In this document: piece by piece, positions 35,300 through 44,698 of the stretch
Layout: each line of letters opens with the position of its first letter
How positions within the stretch are numbered: the stretch's first letter is position 1
Assembly: GCF_050410775.1 (NCBI RefSeq)
Contig: NZ_CP191229.1
DNA length: 64,000 bases
Origin: Erwinia sp050410775
Lineage (GTDB): Bacteria; Pseudomonadota; Gammaproteobacteria; Enterobacterales; Enterobacteriaceae
Direction: 5' to 3' (one strand)
Position numbers and translations under genes: made by a program
Notes under the pieces: generated by a model
Databases searched by the model: none
What the model was told of the DNA's origin: nothing
Seen by the model: only the letters and a program-made list of their open reading frames with translations

Positions 35300-36544
35300 A
35301 TGAAAATACACGTCATTCGTCATGCTCTGCCTCAGGCACGTTATCAGCGTTGCCCCCAATGCGATACCCTTTTTTCCTTACCAGATGTGAAAGCTGACCA
35401 GTCCGCGCACTGCCCCCGCTGCAACGCCCGTATCCTCAATGGCCGCGACTGGTCGATGACCCGGCTGGCGGCCATGGCGGTGACCATGCTGCTGCTGATG
35501 CCTTTTGCTTTTAACGAACCGCTGATGATCATCAGGCTGCTGGGGACCACTATCCGGGCCAGTTTACTGGGCGGCGTTATCCAGATGGCGCAGCAGGGCG
35601 ACGTGATTACCGCCTCGATGGTCGCTTTCTGTACGATCGGCGCGCCGGTCACCCTGGTGGCGGCGATTGGCTGGCTCTACTTCGGTCATCAGTTCGGCCT
35701 GAACCTGCGTCCGGTGCTCCTGATGCTTGACCGCCTTAAAGAGTGGGTGATGCTCGATATCTATCTGGTCGGCATCGCGGTCGCCTCAATCAAAGTGCAG
35801 GATTACGCCACCATTAACCCAGGCCCCGGATTGATAGCCTATGTCCTGCTGACAATATTGAGCCTGGTGACGCTGATCCATATTAACGTGGAGCAGCTGT
35901 GGCACCGTTTTTATCCGCAGCCGCAGCCGAACGTCTCGCCTGAACAGCTACAGGTCTGTCTTAACTGCCATCATACGGGGCTGGCCGACCAGCGCGGGCG
36001 CTGTCCCCGCTGCCACACGCCGTTGCGGTTTCGCCGCCGCTTCAGCCTGCAAAAGTCCTGGGCGGCGCTGATCGCCTCTATTGTATTTCTGATCCCGGCG
36101 AATCTGCTGCCTATCTCTATTATCTATCTGAACGGTTCACGGCAGGAAGATACTTTATTTTCGGGGATCCTTTCGCTCGCCTCCGGCAATATCCCGATCG
36201 CGGCTGTGGTGTTTATCGCCAGTATTCTCGTGCCTTTCACCAAGGTGATTGTGCTGCTTACGCTGCTGATCAGTATTCATTTCAAATGTGAGCAGGGGTT
36301 GAAAACCCGCGTCCGGCTGTTGCGCGTTGTGACCTGGATCGGGCGCTGGTCTATGCTGGACCTGTTTGTCATTTCGTTAACCATGTCGCTGGTCAATCGC
36401 GATCAGCTACTGGCTTTTACCATGGGACCTGCCGCCTTCTATTTTGGTGCCGCGGTCATTCTCACTATCCTTGCCGTTGAGTGGCTGGATAGCCGTTTAC
36501 TTTGGGATGCACATGCAACAGGAAACGCCGACTACACCGACTAA
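35300..36544 (+). CDS. letA: LetA (PqiA-family) inner-membrane partner of LetB
   Basis: Inner-membrane protein supplying lipids to the LetB tunnel between the two membranes. 414 residues: N-terminal zinc ribbon (CPQCDTLFSLPD...CPRCNARI), first TM bundle (about 50-200), second zinc ribbon (CLNCHHTG...CPRCHTPL near 220-240) and second TM bundle. It starts after CAGGATT at ATG 35300. Its 3' end overlaps letB by 32 bases, indicating translational coupling. Confidence 0.95.
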   Translation: MKIHVIRHALPQARYQRCPQCDTLFSLPDVKADQSAHCPRCNARILNGRDWSMTRLAAMAVTMLLLMPFAFNEPLMIIRLLGTTIRASLLGGVIQMAQQGDVITASMVAFCTIGAPVTLVAAIGWLYFGHQFGLNLRPVLLMLDRLKEWVMLDIYLVGIAVASIKVQDYATINPGPGLIAYVLLTILSLVTLIHINVEQLWHRFYPQPQPNVSPEQLQVCLNCHHTGLADQRGRCPRCHTPLRFRRRFSLQKSWAALIASIVFLIPANLLPISIIYLNGSRQEDTLFSGILSLASGNIPIAAVVFIASILVPFTKVIVLLTLLISIHFKCEQGLKTRVRLLRVVTWIGRWSMLDLFVISLTMSLVNRDQLLAFTMGPAAFYFGAAVILTILAVEWLDSRLLWDAHATGNADYTD

Positions 36545-39149
36545 CGCGCGCATAACACGCCGGCGCAAGATTTCGCCTTTCTGGCTGCTGCCGCTCATCG
36601 CGTTGCTGATCGCAGGCTGGCTCCTCTGGTCCAATTACCAGGAGCGGGGCACGACGGTTATCATCGATTTCGCCACGGCGGACGGCATTGTGCCGGGACG
36701 GACGCCGGTCCGCTATCAGGGCGTCGAGGTGGGTCTGGTACAGGGCATCAGCATGACCGATGACCTGCGCACGATCAAAATCAAGGCCAGCATCAAAAGC
36801 GATATGCGTGACGCGCTGCGTCAGGATACGCAGTTCTGGCTGGTGACGCCGAAAGCCTCACTGGCCGGCGTCTCCGGCCTGGACGCGCTGGTGGGCGGGA
36901 ACTATATCGGCATGATGCCCGGCAAAGGCGAGCCGCGTGAACATTTCGTGGCGCTGGATACCCAGCCGAAATATCGCGTCAATACCGGTGAGATGCTGAT
37001 CCATATGCATACCGACGACCTGGGGTCGCTGAATACCGGCTCGCTGGTTTACTTCCGTAAAATCCCGGTAGGCCGCGTTTACGATTACAGCATTAACCCC
37101 GGCAACCAGGGAGTAACGGTAGATGTCTTGATCGAACGCCGTTTCACCAACCTGGTGAAGAAAGATAGCCGCTTCTGGAACGTATCCGGCATGAAGGCGG
37201 ATGTGAGCCTGAGCGGCGCAAAAGTGCAGCTGGAGAGCCTGGCCGCGCTGGTTAACGGGGCGATCGCTTTCGACTCGCCGGAAGATTCCCCACAGGCGAA
37301 ATCCGAGGACACCTATAATCTCTATCCGGATCTGGCGCACAGCAAGCGCGGCGTCATCGTCACGCTCGACCTCCCCGATGGTAAAAACCTCAAGGCGGAC
37401 AGTACGCCGCTGATGTACCAGGGTCTGGAAGTGGGCACTTTGACCGCGCTTAACCTGAACCCCGGCGGCAAGGTGACGGGTGAACTGACCCTCGATCCCT
37501 CGGTGACGGGCCTGATGCGCACCGGCACCCGTATTGAGATGCGTAGCCCGAAAGTCAGCCTGAACGATACCAGCCTGAGCAGCCTGCTCACCGGCAACAC
37601 GCTGGAGCTGATCCCGGGGGAAGGCGACCCGCAGAAACATTTCACCGTTGTGCCGGACAACGCCTCTCTTTTACAGCAGCCTGACGCGCTGGAATTAACG
37701 CTGACTGCCCCGGAAAGCTATGGAATAGACGCGGGCCAGCCGCTTATGCTGCACGGCATGCGCATCGGTCAGATCGTCAGGCGGGAACTGAAGGAAAAAG
37801 GCGTACAGTTCAGCCTCGCCGTAGCGCCCAACTACCGTCATCTGGTGCATGGCGACAGCAAATTCATTATCAACAGCCGCCTTGACGTCAAGCTGGGGCT
37901 GGACGGCATGGAAGTGATTGGCGCCAGCGCCCGTGAATGGGTCGATGGCGGCATACGTCTTGAGCCGGGCAGCAAAGGAAAGGCGCAGCAGAGCTATCCT
38001 CTTTACGCGAATGCTGATAAAGCGGCCGAAGGGATCACCACCGACCGCCTGCCTACCACCCTCACCCTGACGGCCAACAGCCTGCCCGATATTCAGGCGG
38101 GTTCCGTGGTACTTTACCGCAAGTTCCAGGTAGGCGAGATTGTTGATGTGATCCCGCAAGCTAACCAGTTTGACGTCCTCGTCTACGTTAAACCGGAATA
38201 TCGTAAACTGCTTTCCGGGAACAGCGTCTTTTGGGCTGAGGGCGGCGCCCGCGTCCAGGTCAACGCCAGCGGTCTGACCGTGCAGGCTTCACCGCTGAAC
38301 CGTGCGCTGAAAGGCGCGATCAGCTTCGATAACCTTTCGGGCGCAGGCGCGGGGCTCAGCAGTAAGGATAAACGCGTACTTTACGATTCGGAAACGGCGG
38401 CCCGCGCGGTCGGCAGCCAGATCGCGCTACGTACCTATGACGCCAGCAAGCTCTCTGCGGGGATGCCGATTCGCTATCTGGGCATTACCATCGGCCAGCT
38501 TGAATCCCTGGCGCTCAGCCCGGACAGAAATCTGGTGGTAGCGAAAGCGGTTCTCTATCCGGAATATGTGCAGGACTTTGCCCGGATCGGCAGCCGCTTC
38601 TCGGTGGTGTCACCGGAAATTTCCGCGACGGGCGTGAAGCACCTGGATACGCTGATCCAGCCTTATATTAACGTCGATCCCGGAAAAGGCCGTGCGCAGC
38701 GCAGCTTTGAGCTTCAGGAGTCCACCATTACTGACGCCCGCTATCTGGACGGCCTCAACGTGGTACTGGACGCGCCGGAAGGTGGCTCGCTCTCTGTCGG
38801 GACGCCGGTTCTGTTCCGCGGCATCGAGGTCGGTACGGTTACCGGCACGTCGCTCGGCGCCATGGCTGACCGTGTCCAGATCACGCTGCGTATCAGTAAA
38901 AAGTATCAGCATCTGGTGCGGAATAACTCGGTATTCTGGCTCGCCTCAGGCTACAACCTGAAGTTCGGCCTGATTGGCGGGGTCGTGAAGACCGGCACCT
39001 TCCAGCAGTTTATTCAGGGCGGCATCGCCTTTGCCACCCCGCCAACGGTGCCGCTGGCGCCTCAGGCCACCTCCGGCAAGCATTATCTGCTGGAAGAAGA
39101 AGAGCCGGAAGGATGGCGTAAATGGGGAACGGCGATCCCGGGCAGGTAA
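36513..39149 (+). CDS. letB: LetB, seven-MCE-domain envelope lipid-transport tunnel
   Basis: A periplasm-spanning hexameric tunnel for lipid exchange between the membranes. 878 residues (E. coli 877): one N-terminal TM helix (about 23-43), then seven tandem MCE domains recognisable by repeats such as VPGRTPVRYQGVEVG, STPLMYQGLEVG, AGMPIRYLGITIG and VGTPVLFRGIEVG. ATG 36513 (MQQETPTTPT) aligns with the E. coli start; the ATG codons at 36444 and 36507 are less likely. It overlaps letA. Confidence 0.96.
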   Translation: MQQETPTTPTNARITRRRKISPFWLLPLIALLIAGWLLWSNYQERGTTVIIDFATADGIVPGRTPVRYQGVEVGLVQGISMTDDLRTIKIKASIKSDMRDALRQDTQFWLVTPKASLAGVSGLDALVGGNYIGMMPGKGEPREHFVALDTQPKYRVNTGEMLIHMHTDDLGSLNTGSLVYFRKIPVGRVYDYSINPGNQGVTVDVLIERRFTNLVKKDSRFWNVSGMKADVSLSGAKVQLESLAALVNGAIAFDSPEDSPQAKSEDTYNLYPDLAHSKRGVIVTLDLPDGKNLKADSTPLMYQGLEVGTLTALNLNPGGKVTGELTLDPSVTGLMRTGTRIEMRSPKVSLNDTSLSSLLTGNTLELIPGEGDPQKHFTVVPDNASLLQQPDALELTLTAPESYGIDAGQPLMLHGMRIGQIVRRELKEKGVQFSLAVAPNYRHLVHGDSKFIINSRLDVKLGLDGMEVIGASAREWVDGGIRLEPGSKGKAQQSYPLYANADKAAEGITTDRLPTTLTLTANSLPDIQAGSVVLYRKFQVGEIVDVIPQANQFDVLVYVKPEYRKLLSGNSVFWAEGGARVQVNASGLTVQASPLNRALKGAISFDNLSGAGAGLSSKDKRVLYDSETAARAVGSQIALRTYDASKLSAGMPIRYLGITIGQLESLALSPDRNLVVAKAVLYPEYVQDFARIGSRFSVVSPEISATGVKHLDTLIQPYINVDPGKGRAQRSFELQESTITDARYLDGLNVVLDAPEGGSLSVGTPVLFRGIEVGTVTGTSLGAMADRVQITLRISKKYQHLVRNNSVFWLASGYNLKFGLIGGVVKTGTFQQFIQGGIAFATPPTVPLAPQATSGKHYLLEEEEPEGWRKWGTAIPGR

Positions 39150-39252
39150 TCTCAGCTGCCTGTGGAGCGATCCGCAGGCGTTTGGCTACACAAATTACGC
39201 CCCACGGGAAGCCTGAACCGTTTTCTCTGAAGGCGGCATAACATCACCTCAA

Positions 39253-39276
39253 GCGGACAGCCTCGCTGTCCGTTTT
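39253..39276 (+). terminator. Terminator after letB
   Basis: CGGACAGC-ctc-GCTGTCCG followed by TTTTTT, about 100 bases downstream of the letB stop and just ahead of rsmF. Confidence 0.88.
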
Positions 39277-39334
39277 TTCTCCCCCACCCGTCTGTGCTAA
39301 ACTCCCGCTCACTTTTTTCCAGCGGAATTTTTCA

Positions 39335-40774
39335 GTGTCCTCATCTTCTCGTCTCTTTTTTCCCGACGCCTTTCTGGATCAGATGCGCGAACTGCTGCCT
39401 GATGCAGCGGACTTCAATCGCTTTATCGCCATCAGCCAGCAGCCTCTGCGCCGCAGCATCCGCGTTAACACGCTCAAAATCAGCGTGGTTGACTTTCTGA
39501 CTCTGGTGGAACCCTACCGGTGGGCCCTGACGCCGATCCCCTGGTGCAGTGAAGGTTTCTGGATAAGCCGTACGGATGCAGACGACCTGCCGCTGGGCAG
39601 CACCGCCGAACATCTTGCCGGCCTCTATTATATTCAGGAGGCGAGCTCCATGCTGCCGGTCGCGGCGCTATTCAGCGCCAGCACTCTCCCTGAGCGGGTG
39701 ATGGATATGGCGGCCGCGCCGGGATCAAAAACGACCCAAATCGCAGCCAAAATGCAGAATAAGGGCGCGATTCTCGCCAATGAATACTCCGCCAGCCGCG
39801 TAAAAGTGCTGCATGCTAACCTGAGCCGTTGCGGGGTCAGTAACACCGCCCTGACCCACTTCGATGGCCGCGTATTTGGCCCGGCGCTGCCGGAAAGCTT
39901 TGACGCCGTTCTGCTGGATGCCCCCTGTTCGGGCGAAGGCGTGATCCGTAAAGACCCGGATGCCCTGCGTAACTGGTCTGAAGCGAGCACGGAAGATATT
40001 GCCGCAACCCAGCGCGAATTGATCGACAGCGCTTTCCACGCGCTGCGTCCCGGTGGGACGCTGATTTACTCCACCTGTACGCTTAATCTGCGTGAGAACC
40101 AGCAGGTGGTTGCCTGGCTTCAGGCGCGCTATGCGGAGGCCGTGGTCATAGAACCGCTGAACGATCTTTTTAGCGGAGCCGACCGGGCCGTAACGCCGGA
40201 AGGTTTTCTGCACGTTTTCCCACAGCTTTTCGACAGTGAGGGCTTCTTCGTTGCCCGACTCCGCAAGCGTGAGAGCGTACCAGCCATGCCGCTGCCAACT
40301 TATAAAGTTGGCCGGCTGCCCTTCTCGCCTATGCGCACGAGAGAGCGGCAGGAGGTCACCGCAGCAGCAGATAAGGCCGGACTGAAATGGGATGAGGGAT
40401 CGCACAGCCTTTGGCAGCGCGATAAAGAGATCTGGCTCTTTCCGTTGGCGCTTGAGCCGCTGCTGGGAAAAGTGCGCTTCTCACGCATTGGCCTGAAGCT
40501 GGCGGAGACGTTTCCGAAGGGCTACCGGTGGCAGCATGAGGCGGTTATCGCTTTTGGCGACGGTCAGGCGGCGAACGCCTTTGAGCTGACGCTCGCGGAA
40601 GCGGAAGAATGGTACAGAGGACGGGATATTTACCCGGAACGCGATCTGCCTGCGGATGAGATGATCGTAACATGCCAGCAGCAGCCTGTAGGTATCGCCA
40701 AAAAAGTCGGCAGCAGGGTCAAAAATAGCTACCCACGCGAACTGGTGCGGGACGGTAAATTATTCACTTCATAA
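39335..40774 (+). CDS. rsmF: 16S rRNA (cytosine1407-C5)-methyltransferase RsmF
   Basis: Makes m5C1407 in 16S rRNA of the 30S subunit. 479 residues: an N-terminal region, Rossmann methyltransferase core with MAAAPGSKTTQ (SAM site), DAPCSGEGVIRKDPDA (PC motif) and YSTCTL (catalytic TC cysteine), and C-terminal PUA-like domains. GTG 39335 gives SSSSRLFFPDAFLDQMREL, comparable to E. coli YebU. Convergent with pphA. Confidence 0.95.
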   Translation: MSSSSRLFFPDAFLDQMRELLPDAADFNRFIAISQQPLRRSIRVNTLKISVVDFLTLVEPYRWALTPIPWCSEGFWISRTDADDLPLGSTAEHLAGLYYIQEASSMLPVAALFSASTLPERVMDMAAAPGSKTTQIAAKMQNKGAILANEYSASRVKVLHANLSRCGVSNTALTHFDGRVFGPALPESFDAVLLDAPCSGEGVIRKDPDALRNWSEASTEDIAATQRELIDSAFHALRPGGTLIYSTCTLNLRENQQVVAWLQARYAEAVVIEPLNDLFSGADRAVTPEGFLHVFPQLFDSEGFFVARLRKRESVPAMPLPTYKVGRLPFSPMRTRERQEVTAAADKAGLKWDEGSHSLWQRDKEIWLFPLALEPLLGKVRFSRIGLKLAETFPKGYRWQHEAVIAFGDGQAANAFELTLAEAEEWYRGRDIYPERDLPADEMIVTCQQQPVGIAKKVGSRVKNSYPRELVRDGKLFTS

Positions 40775-40812
40775 AACCGTCCGGGTGGTGAGCGACGGCG
40801 GCCCGGCGGTGG

Positions 40813-41460
40813 TTACTGGATGCGGGCCAGCGTCAGTTCGTTACCGAACACCGCCCCCGTATCAATAAAGTGCTGATTAAATCTGTGCAGCGGTTCAGGC
40901 AGCGGCGTGTGGCCAAAGTAAAAGGCATCAGCGCCGCCTATCGCTCCGCCGCCGCCGCTTTGCAGGCGTTCAATCCGCCGGCGGCTCCATACCACCTTTG
41001 CCGGATCGATTTCCGCTCCCCAGGCATACTTCTCTGCCGGATAGTCGGCATGGGCCACCACAACGATGCGCTCGTTTTGCAGAATATGCAGGATAAGCGG
41101 CATCTCAGCGCAGCGGCTGATAGCGTGCTTCGCTTCCACCATGCGCGCCCCTTCAAGATGATAAAACCAGTCGCCGCCGTTCATCGCCCACTGCTGGTGC
41201 TGCCCCTGCTTTAACGCATTGAGCGCCATTTCCTCGTGGTTGCCCCGTACGCTGCGAAACCAGGGTTCCTGCAGCAGCGAAAGGCATCCCATGCTGTCCG
41301 GCCCGCGATCGATCAGATCGCCTACGCTGACCAGTAAATCCTGGTCCGGGTCGAAATGATGGGCAACGAGCCGTTCATCCAGCATGCGACGGCAGCCGTG
41401 CAGGTCGCCGACGATATAAATATGACGCCAGTTTTCACCGTCAAGATACTGATAAACCAT
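40813..41460 (-). CDS. pphA: Serine/threonine protein phosphatase PphA (PrpA)
   Basis: A PPP-type metallophosphatase; in E. coli it is heat-induced and affects the Cpx pathway. 215 residues with the signature motifs GDLHGC, GDLIDRGPDS, RGNHE and a final FGHTPLPEP. ATG 41460 preferred over GTG 41466. In E. coli sdsR follows directly on this side; here about 16 kb with a prophage lies between. Confidence 0.93.
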   Translation of the reverse strand: MVYQYLDGENWRHIYIVGDLHGCRRMLDERLVAHHFDPDQDLLVSVGDLIDRGPDSMGCLSLLQEPWFRSVRGNHEEMALNALKQGQHQQWAMNGGDWFYHLEGARMVEAKHAISRCAEMPLILHILQNERIVVVAHADYPAEKYAWGAEIDPAKVVWSRRRIERLQSGGGGAIGGADAFYFGHTPLPEPLHRFNQHFIDTGAVFGNELTLARIQ

Positions 41461-41558
41461 AATCACACCCTGTCTGGCTGTTCACAAAGTATTGAGGTTC
41501 CGTTCAGGTTTTACCCGCTAAAGTATAGACAGTCCGCAGACAGAGGAAGGCTCAGGCT

Positions 41559-41663
41559 ATGTGCGATCGCAAACTATCAGGGTTGATGCTGCTGCTGTTA
41601 GTGACGGGGAGTGCTTTGCTGATAGAGGTTATGGCAAGGATGCTCCATCTGATGATGGGCTGA
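41559..41663 (+). CDS. Putative 34-residue single-pass membrane protein
   Basis: ATG 41559 is preceded by GAGGAAGG at a good distance and opens a frame of 34 residues: MCDRKLSG, a hydrophobic stretch LMLLLLVTGSALLIEVMA, then RMLHLMMG. It reads like the small enterobacterial inner-membrane proteins. It is divergent from pphA and not a shadow of another gene. I do not recognise a family; only the ribosome-binding site and hydrophobicity support it. Confidence 0.5.
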   Translation: MCDRKLSGLMLLLLVTGSALLIEVMARMLHLMMG

Positions 41664-41732
41664 AGCAGAAAAACGGGGAATGGTGATGCGCCAGCGTTAA
41701 ACTTGCGTCACATCTGGCGCCGTCGCATGCGG

Positions 41733-42032
41733 TTATTTTTCCTTTAGCGCACGTGGGTTTTTTCTCAGTGACGCCGACCAGTTAAAAGCCTTCACTTCAC
41801 TTTCCTTCGCCGCTGCTGGTTTGCGGGGCTTTTTGGCGATTAACGCTTTGGTGCTCTCCTTCACCACGCGATCTTTCATCACCAGGCGCTTGGCCTCTTT
41901 CAGGATCTCTTTCTCTTCCTTTTTACTCGCGAGATGCGCCAGTTTCAGGGTCAGCTGTTTGACCTTAGCCGCGACCAGTTCTTTTTCCGCTTCGGTAAAC
42001 TGGTCGATCGAAATTTCTTTCTCATTTTTCAT
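41733..42032 (-). CDS. Uncharacterised small basic helical protein
   Basis: A 99-residue protein, very rich in Lys and Glu and predicted to be helical, possibly coiled coil over residues 10-70 (FTEAEKELVAAKVKQL...). The C-terminus holds a Lys/Pro/Ala tail and a distinct AFNWSASLRKNPRAL motif. No signal peptide or membrane segment. I do not recognise the family. It lies outside the prophage (left of attL). The basic tail could suggest nucleic-acid binding, which is inference. Confidence 0.6.
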   Translation of the reverse strand: MKNEKEISIDQFTEAEKELVAAKVKQLTLKLAHLASKKEEKEILKEAKRLVMKDRVVKESTKALIAKKPRKPAAAKESEVKAFNWSASLRKNPRALKEK

Positions 42033-42352
42033 TAAATTGGCTCCGGGCAGTCAGGCCATTCGCGGGAGTCGCGCTCCATTGCTGCCCTGTCAGGGTAAAG
42101 GGTTGTCGGGGGATATACAAGAAGAGGCAGAAAGAGGAAGGTTTCTTCGCTGAGCAAGGCTGGCCCGACATGTGCCCCACCAGCCGCTCAGAGAGGCGGG
42201 AAGCAGCCAGCATTTGTGACAACTTCATTTATCAACCGCGGCGCAGAATGCGCGAATATCGTTTCACTTCCCTGCCGAAATAAGCTGGGCGATATCCGGT
42301 TAAGAAACGGAACCTCTTATGATTGCTGCTGTTAATGTGTAACGCGTGGCTG
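42033..42352. other. Gap without recognised gene
   Basis: About 320 bases between two small leftward genes. A reverse frame (42022-42228) is open but lacks a ribosome-binding site and family features. I see nothing else definable. Confidence 0.4.
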
Positions 42353-42598
42353 CTATTCCTGCGCAGATTTATATCGTGAGTTGCAACAATACTGAACCGC
42401 CGCCCCGGCAAGTAACATGATTATCGCCAGGGTCGCTTTATTCTCATCCTGGCCCGCAAGCCCACCAAAGGCCAGAAAATAGAATCCTGCAAAAATCGCC
42501 TTCGGAAACTTCCTGGTATTACTCTGCGGCTTAATGCAGATACTGCGTACCGACCACGCCCCTAACACCAGGCCCAACAGCGCTAACATCGTTCCCAT
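42353..42598 (-). CDS. Uncharacterised small membrane protein
   Basis: An 81-residue protein with about three hydrophobic segments (near 1-18, 32-46 and 55-70) separated by short polar loops; it ends YCCNSRYKSAQE. AGAGGAAAAG lies upstream of ATG 42598 on the reverse strand. I do not recognise the family. It is host-side, about 230 bases left of the prophage attL. Confidence 0.6.
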   Translation of the reverse strand: MGTMLALLGLVLGAWSVRSICIKPQSNTRKFPKAIFAGFYFLAFGGLAGQDENKATLAIIMLLAGAAVQYCCNSRYKSAQE

Positions 42599-42831
42599 AC
42601 TTTTCCTCTAAAATCATCCATCCGACAAAAACCTGGTGCTAAACAGCCCATCGCGATACTGCGTGAAGCCTGCTTAAAAAGCAAATAGGCAGCACGTTTT
42701 TGGTCTTATATCGCAGGACCGGTTTTTATACGTCACTGCTGTGCGGCAGCCTTTGCTCTCGACTTTGGCAGAGGTTTGATATTACCCGGCGGGTTAAGGT
42801 TTGTTTGGTTTTAAAATAATGCTTCAGAATG

Positions 42832-42848
42832 AAAAAAAGACCAAAGAC
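42832..42848. repeat. attL, left copy of the prophage attachment core
   Basis: AAAAAAAGACCAAAGAC, matching AAAAAAAGACCGAAGAC at 57831-57847 with one mismatch. Phage-type AT-rich sequence begins immediately to its right. Confidence 0.75.
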
Positions 42849-42923
42849 TAATTTCGACCTTAAATTTCATATAGTTATGAGTGGCAATGGCGATGAAATG
42901 GCTACGCAATGCTTTCTCACTTA

Positions 42924-43256
42924 CTATTCTAAAATATCTATGGCTTTAATCTTTTGGATGGTGGCAACAATCTCATCAGAATTACAATTCGATGCATCGA
43001 TTTCTTTTATTTTATCCCCATCGAAAACAATTCGCACTTTTTTACCACGATTGACAAAAGCTACAATTACCCCTACCACTCCGCCGACTAGAGCAGTTGC
43101 TATCGGTAACGCAATATCTATGTACTCAAGATTACCAACCGAGTAACACAGAGGACCTCTTTCATTTTTCTGCCCTAACTTGTCGAGTTCATCCTTAATC
43201 TCGTCTATAATATTCCATCTTGCCCGACAATGGATTGATTCAATGAAATTATTCAT
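42924..43256 (-). CDS. Small membrane protein with a cytoplasmic beta domain, possibly EACC1-like
   Basis: 110 residues: a polar N-terminus, a single TM helix (about 48-68, IDIALPIATALVGGVVGVIVAFV), then a short Lys-rich domain NRGKKVRIVFDGDKIKEID that looks like two beta strands, and a final helix. The arrangement recalls the EACC1-type small components found with conflict-system effectors; that assignment is inference from shape. GGGAG lies rather far (about 13 bases) from the ATG. AT-rich, first gene inside attL, on the same strand as the DUF4238 gene. Confidence 0.6.
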   Translation of the reverse strand: MNNFIESIHCRARWNIIDEIKDELDKLGQKNERGPLCYSVGNLEYIDIALPIATALVGGVVGVIVAFVNRGKKVRIVFDGDKIKEIDASNCNSDEIVATIQKIKAIDILE

Positions 43257-43582
43257 ATTTACTGATAAACTCCCTTTTATTAAAAGACTTAAAATTTCTG
43301 CTGTTTTTTTAGTAGTGGATTAACCATTCTCACCGGTAAAAATCTTTCCTTCTCATTCCAAACAACACCAACTGAAAAAATTGGTTTTTTTGGAGCAGAC
43401 GTTCATCAGCAAAATCTACCTTCTAATGAAACCATTGTTTTACTGTCCAGTGATGATAAAGTCGTTCAAAACAGTTTGTAATGTTTTTCACACCATAAAG
43501 TATTTCAAGCAACAGACCGAAAACTTTTTTACTTATAAAAATCAATCAGCTATGGAGAGTCATGACGACAATATGACTACTA
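43257..43582. other. AT-rich gap between the two left-end cargo genes
   Basis: About 325 AT-rich bases. A forward frame (43381-43611) is open but runs into the DUF4238 gene's 3' end and has no family features. A promoter for the 110-residue gene is expected here. Confidence 0.4.
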
Positions 43583-44626
43583 TTAAATTTCTGACAATTT
43601 CTCTTGGATAACATTATTCAAAATGGTATGCATTTCACTTTCAGTCAAAAGCTGACAGTTTTTTCCTATAAATATTTGCATTTGCTCAAAATAGGGGCTA
43701 TCTTCACAGGCTATAAAGAAATCTTTGGAGCATTTAGCTGACATTTCGTTTAAGACACTCAGTTTCGGATCATCTTCGTTAGTGAACGCATAAATTAAAA
43801 CGTTAGATGATACAGGGAAATAAATAGCTTTTAAAATATCCTTAGTGTCATAAAATGGTTTAAACTCACTTAAACCTTCCATTTCGAAAATAACAATCGA
43901 ATCACTTAATAATATATTGAAGTCAGTATTTATAATTTTATAGTTAAGCAACTTATAAATATTTACTTTTTTATTTTCATTCAGTCCCCTAGTCAAGCCG
44001 TTGATGTGGCCTTTTTTTACGACATCTTTGAACCTCTTACTGATATTAAATTCCATTGCATCTTTAACTGTAGTGAGAATTTGTTCCATATGAATGTCTA
44101 CAAAAACCCCTATTTTTTCGCGCATTTCATTTTTTAATTTTTTTCTCTTCTTTTTTGGGATATTCTTTTCTATTAAAATATTATCAACTTCATCACCATT
44201 AAATAACTTATTATTCAGTTCTTCCCTCAATATCGGTTCAAGCACATTTCTTTCGGTAAACCTTTCTTTCATTTGGCGCAAGAAAATCTCACCTGACGAA
44301 TGAAAATTTCTTCTGAAATTGTTAGTTCTGATTTCAAAGTGGAAAATCATTTCAGCAATATCTTCAAAGGAAATAAAATTTGAAGGGTTTTCTCTTAGTT
44401 TACCAATATGTTGTGCATACTTACTTTCTAACTCTGTGATCTTGTCGTCAAGATCAGTCTCGCCATCAGCTGAATAAAACAAACCCTCAACTCCGACATT
44501 ATCAATTTTTGAAGGCCGCTTAGCTCCATCATTCAAGTAAATGAATGTATAGTCTTTTTTAGCATTTTCATTCAAGAAACCACGTTGCAAAAATCTTGGT
44601 ATATAATGATGTCTCTTGCCAGCCAT
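43583..44626 (-). CDS. DUF4238 protein, prophage cargo
   Basis: A 347-residue protein opening MAGKRHHYIPRFLQRGF, the signature of DUF4238 (HHYIPRF.L..F near the N-terminus). The N-terminal third has GLFYSADGETDLDDKI and LESKYAQHIGKL; the middle is a charged helical stretch (about 125-200) and the C-terminal part is mixed alpha/beta. Biochemical function of the family is unknown to me; members are common in prophages and genomic islands. GAGGG precedes ATG 44626. Strongly AT-rich compared with the host. It occupies the slot between att and the CI repressor where P2 has its integrase, so it is likely cargo (defence or exclusion is inference). Confidence 0.82.
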   Translation of the reverse strand: MAGKRHHYIPRFLQRGFLNENAKKDYTFIYLNDGAKRPSKIDNVGVEGLFYSADGETDLDDKITELESKYAQHIGKLRENPSNFISFEDIAEMIFHFEIRTNNFRRNFHSSGEIFLRQMKERFTERNVLEPILREELNNKLFNGDEVDNILIEKNIPKKKRKKLKNEMREKIGVFVDIHMEQILTTVKDAMEFNISKRFKDVVKKGHINGLTRGLNENKKVNIYKLLNYKIINTDFNILLSDSIVIFEMEGLSEFKPFYDTKDILKAIYFPVSSNVLIYAFTNEDDPKLSVLNEMSAKCSKDFFIACEDSPYFEQMQIFIGKNCQLLTESEMHTILNNVIQEKLSEI

Positions 44627-44698
44627 GATGCCCTCACAAGTGATGAACTCAAAATAGATTGGGTAGTAGCGAGCAATTAATAACCATAACTCACTCTA

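Noticed and set aside
42700..42740. Hairpin-like GGTCTTATATCGCAGGACC as a second copy of the sdsR terminator
   Set aside because: The stem is only about four pairs and the sequence does not align with the SdsR 3' end; the better repeat is at 42832-42848.
43381..43611. 76-codon forward frame in the AT-rich gap
   Set aside because: No ribosome-binding site, runs into the DUF4238 gene on the other strand, and has a low-complexity composition.
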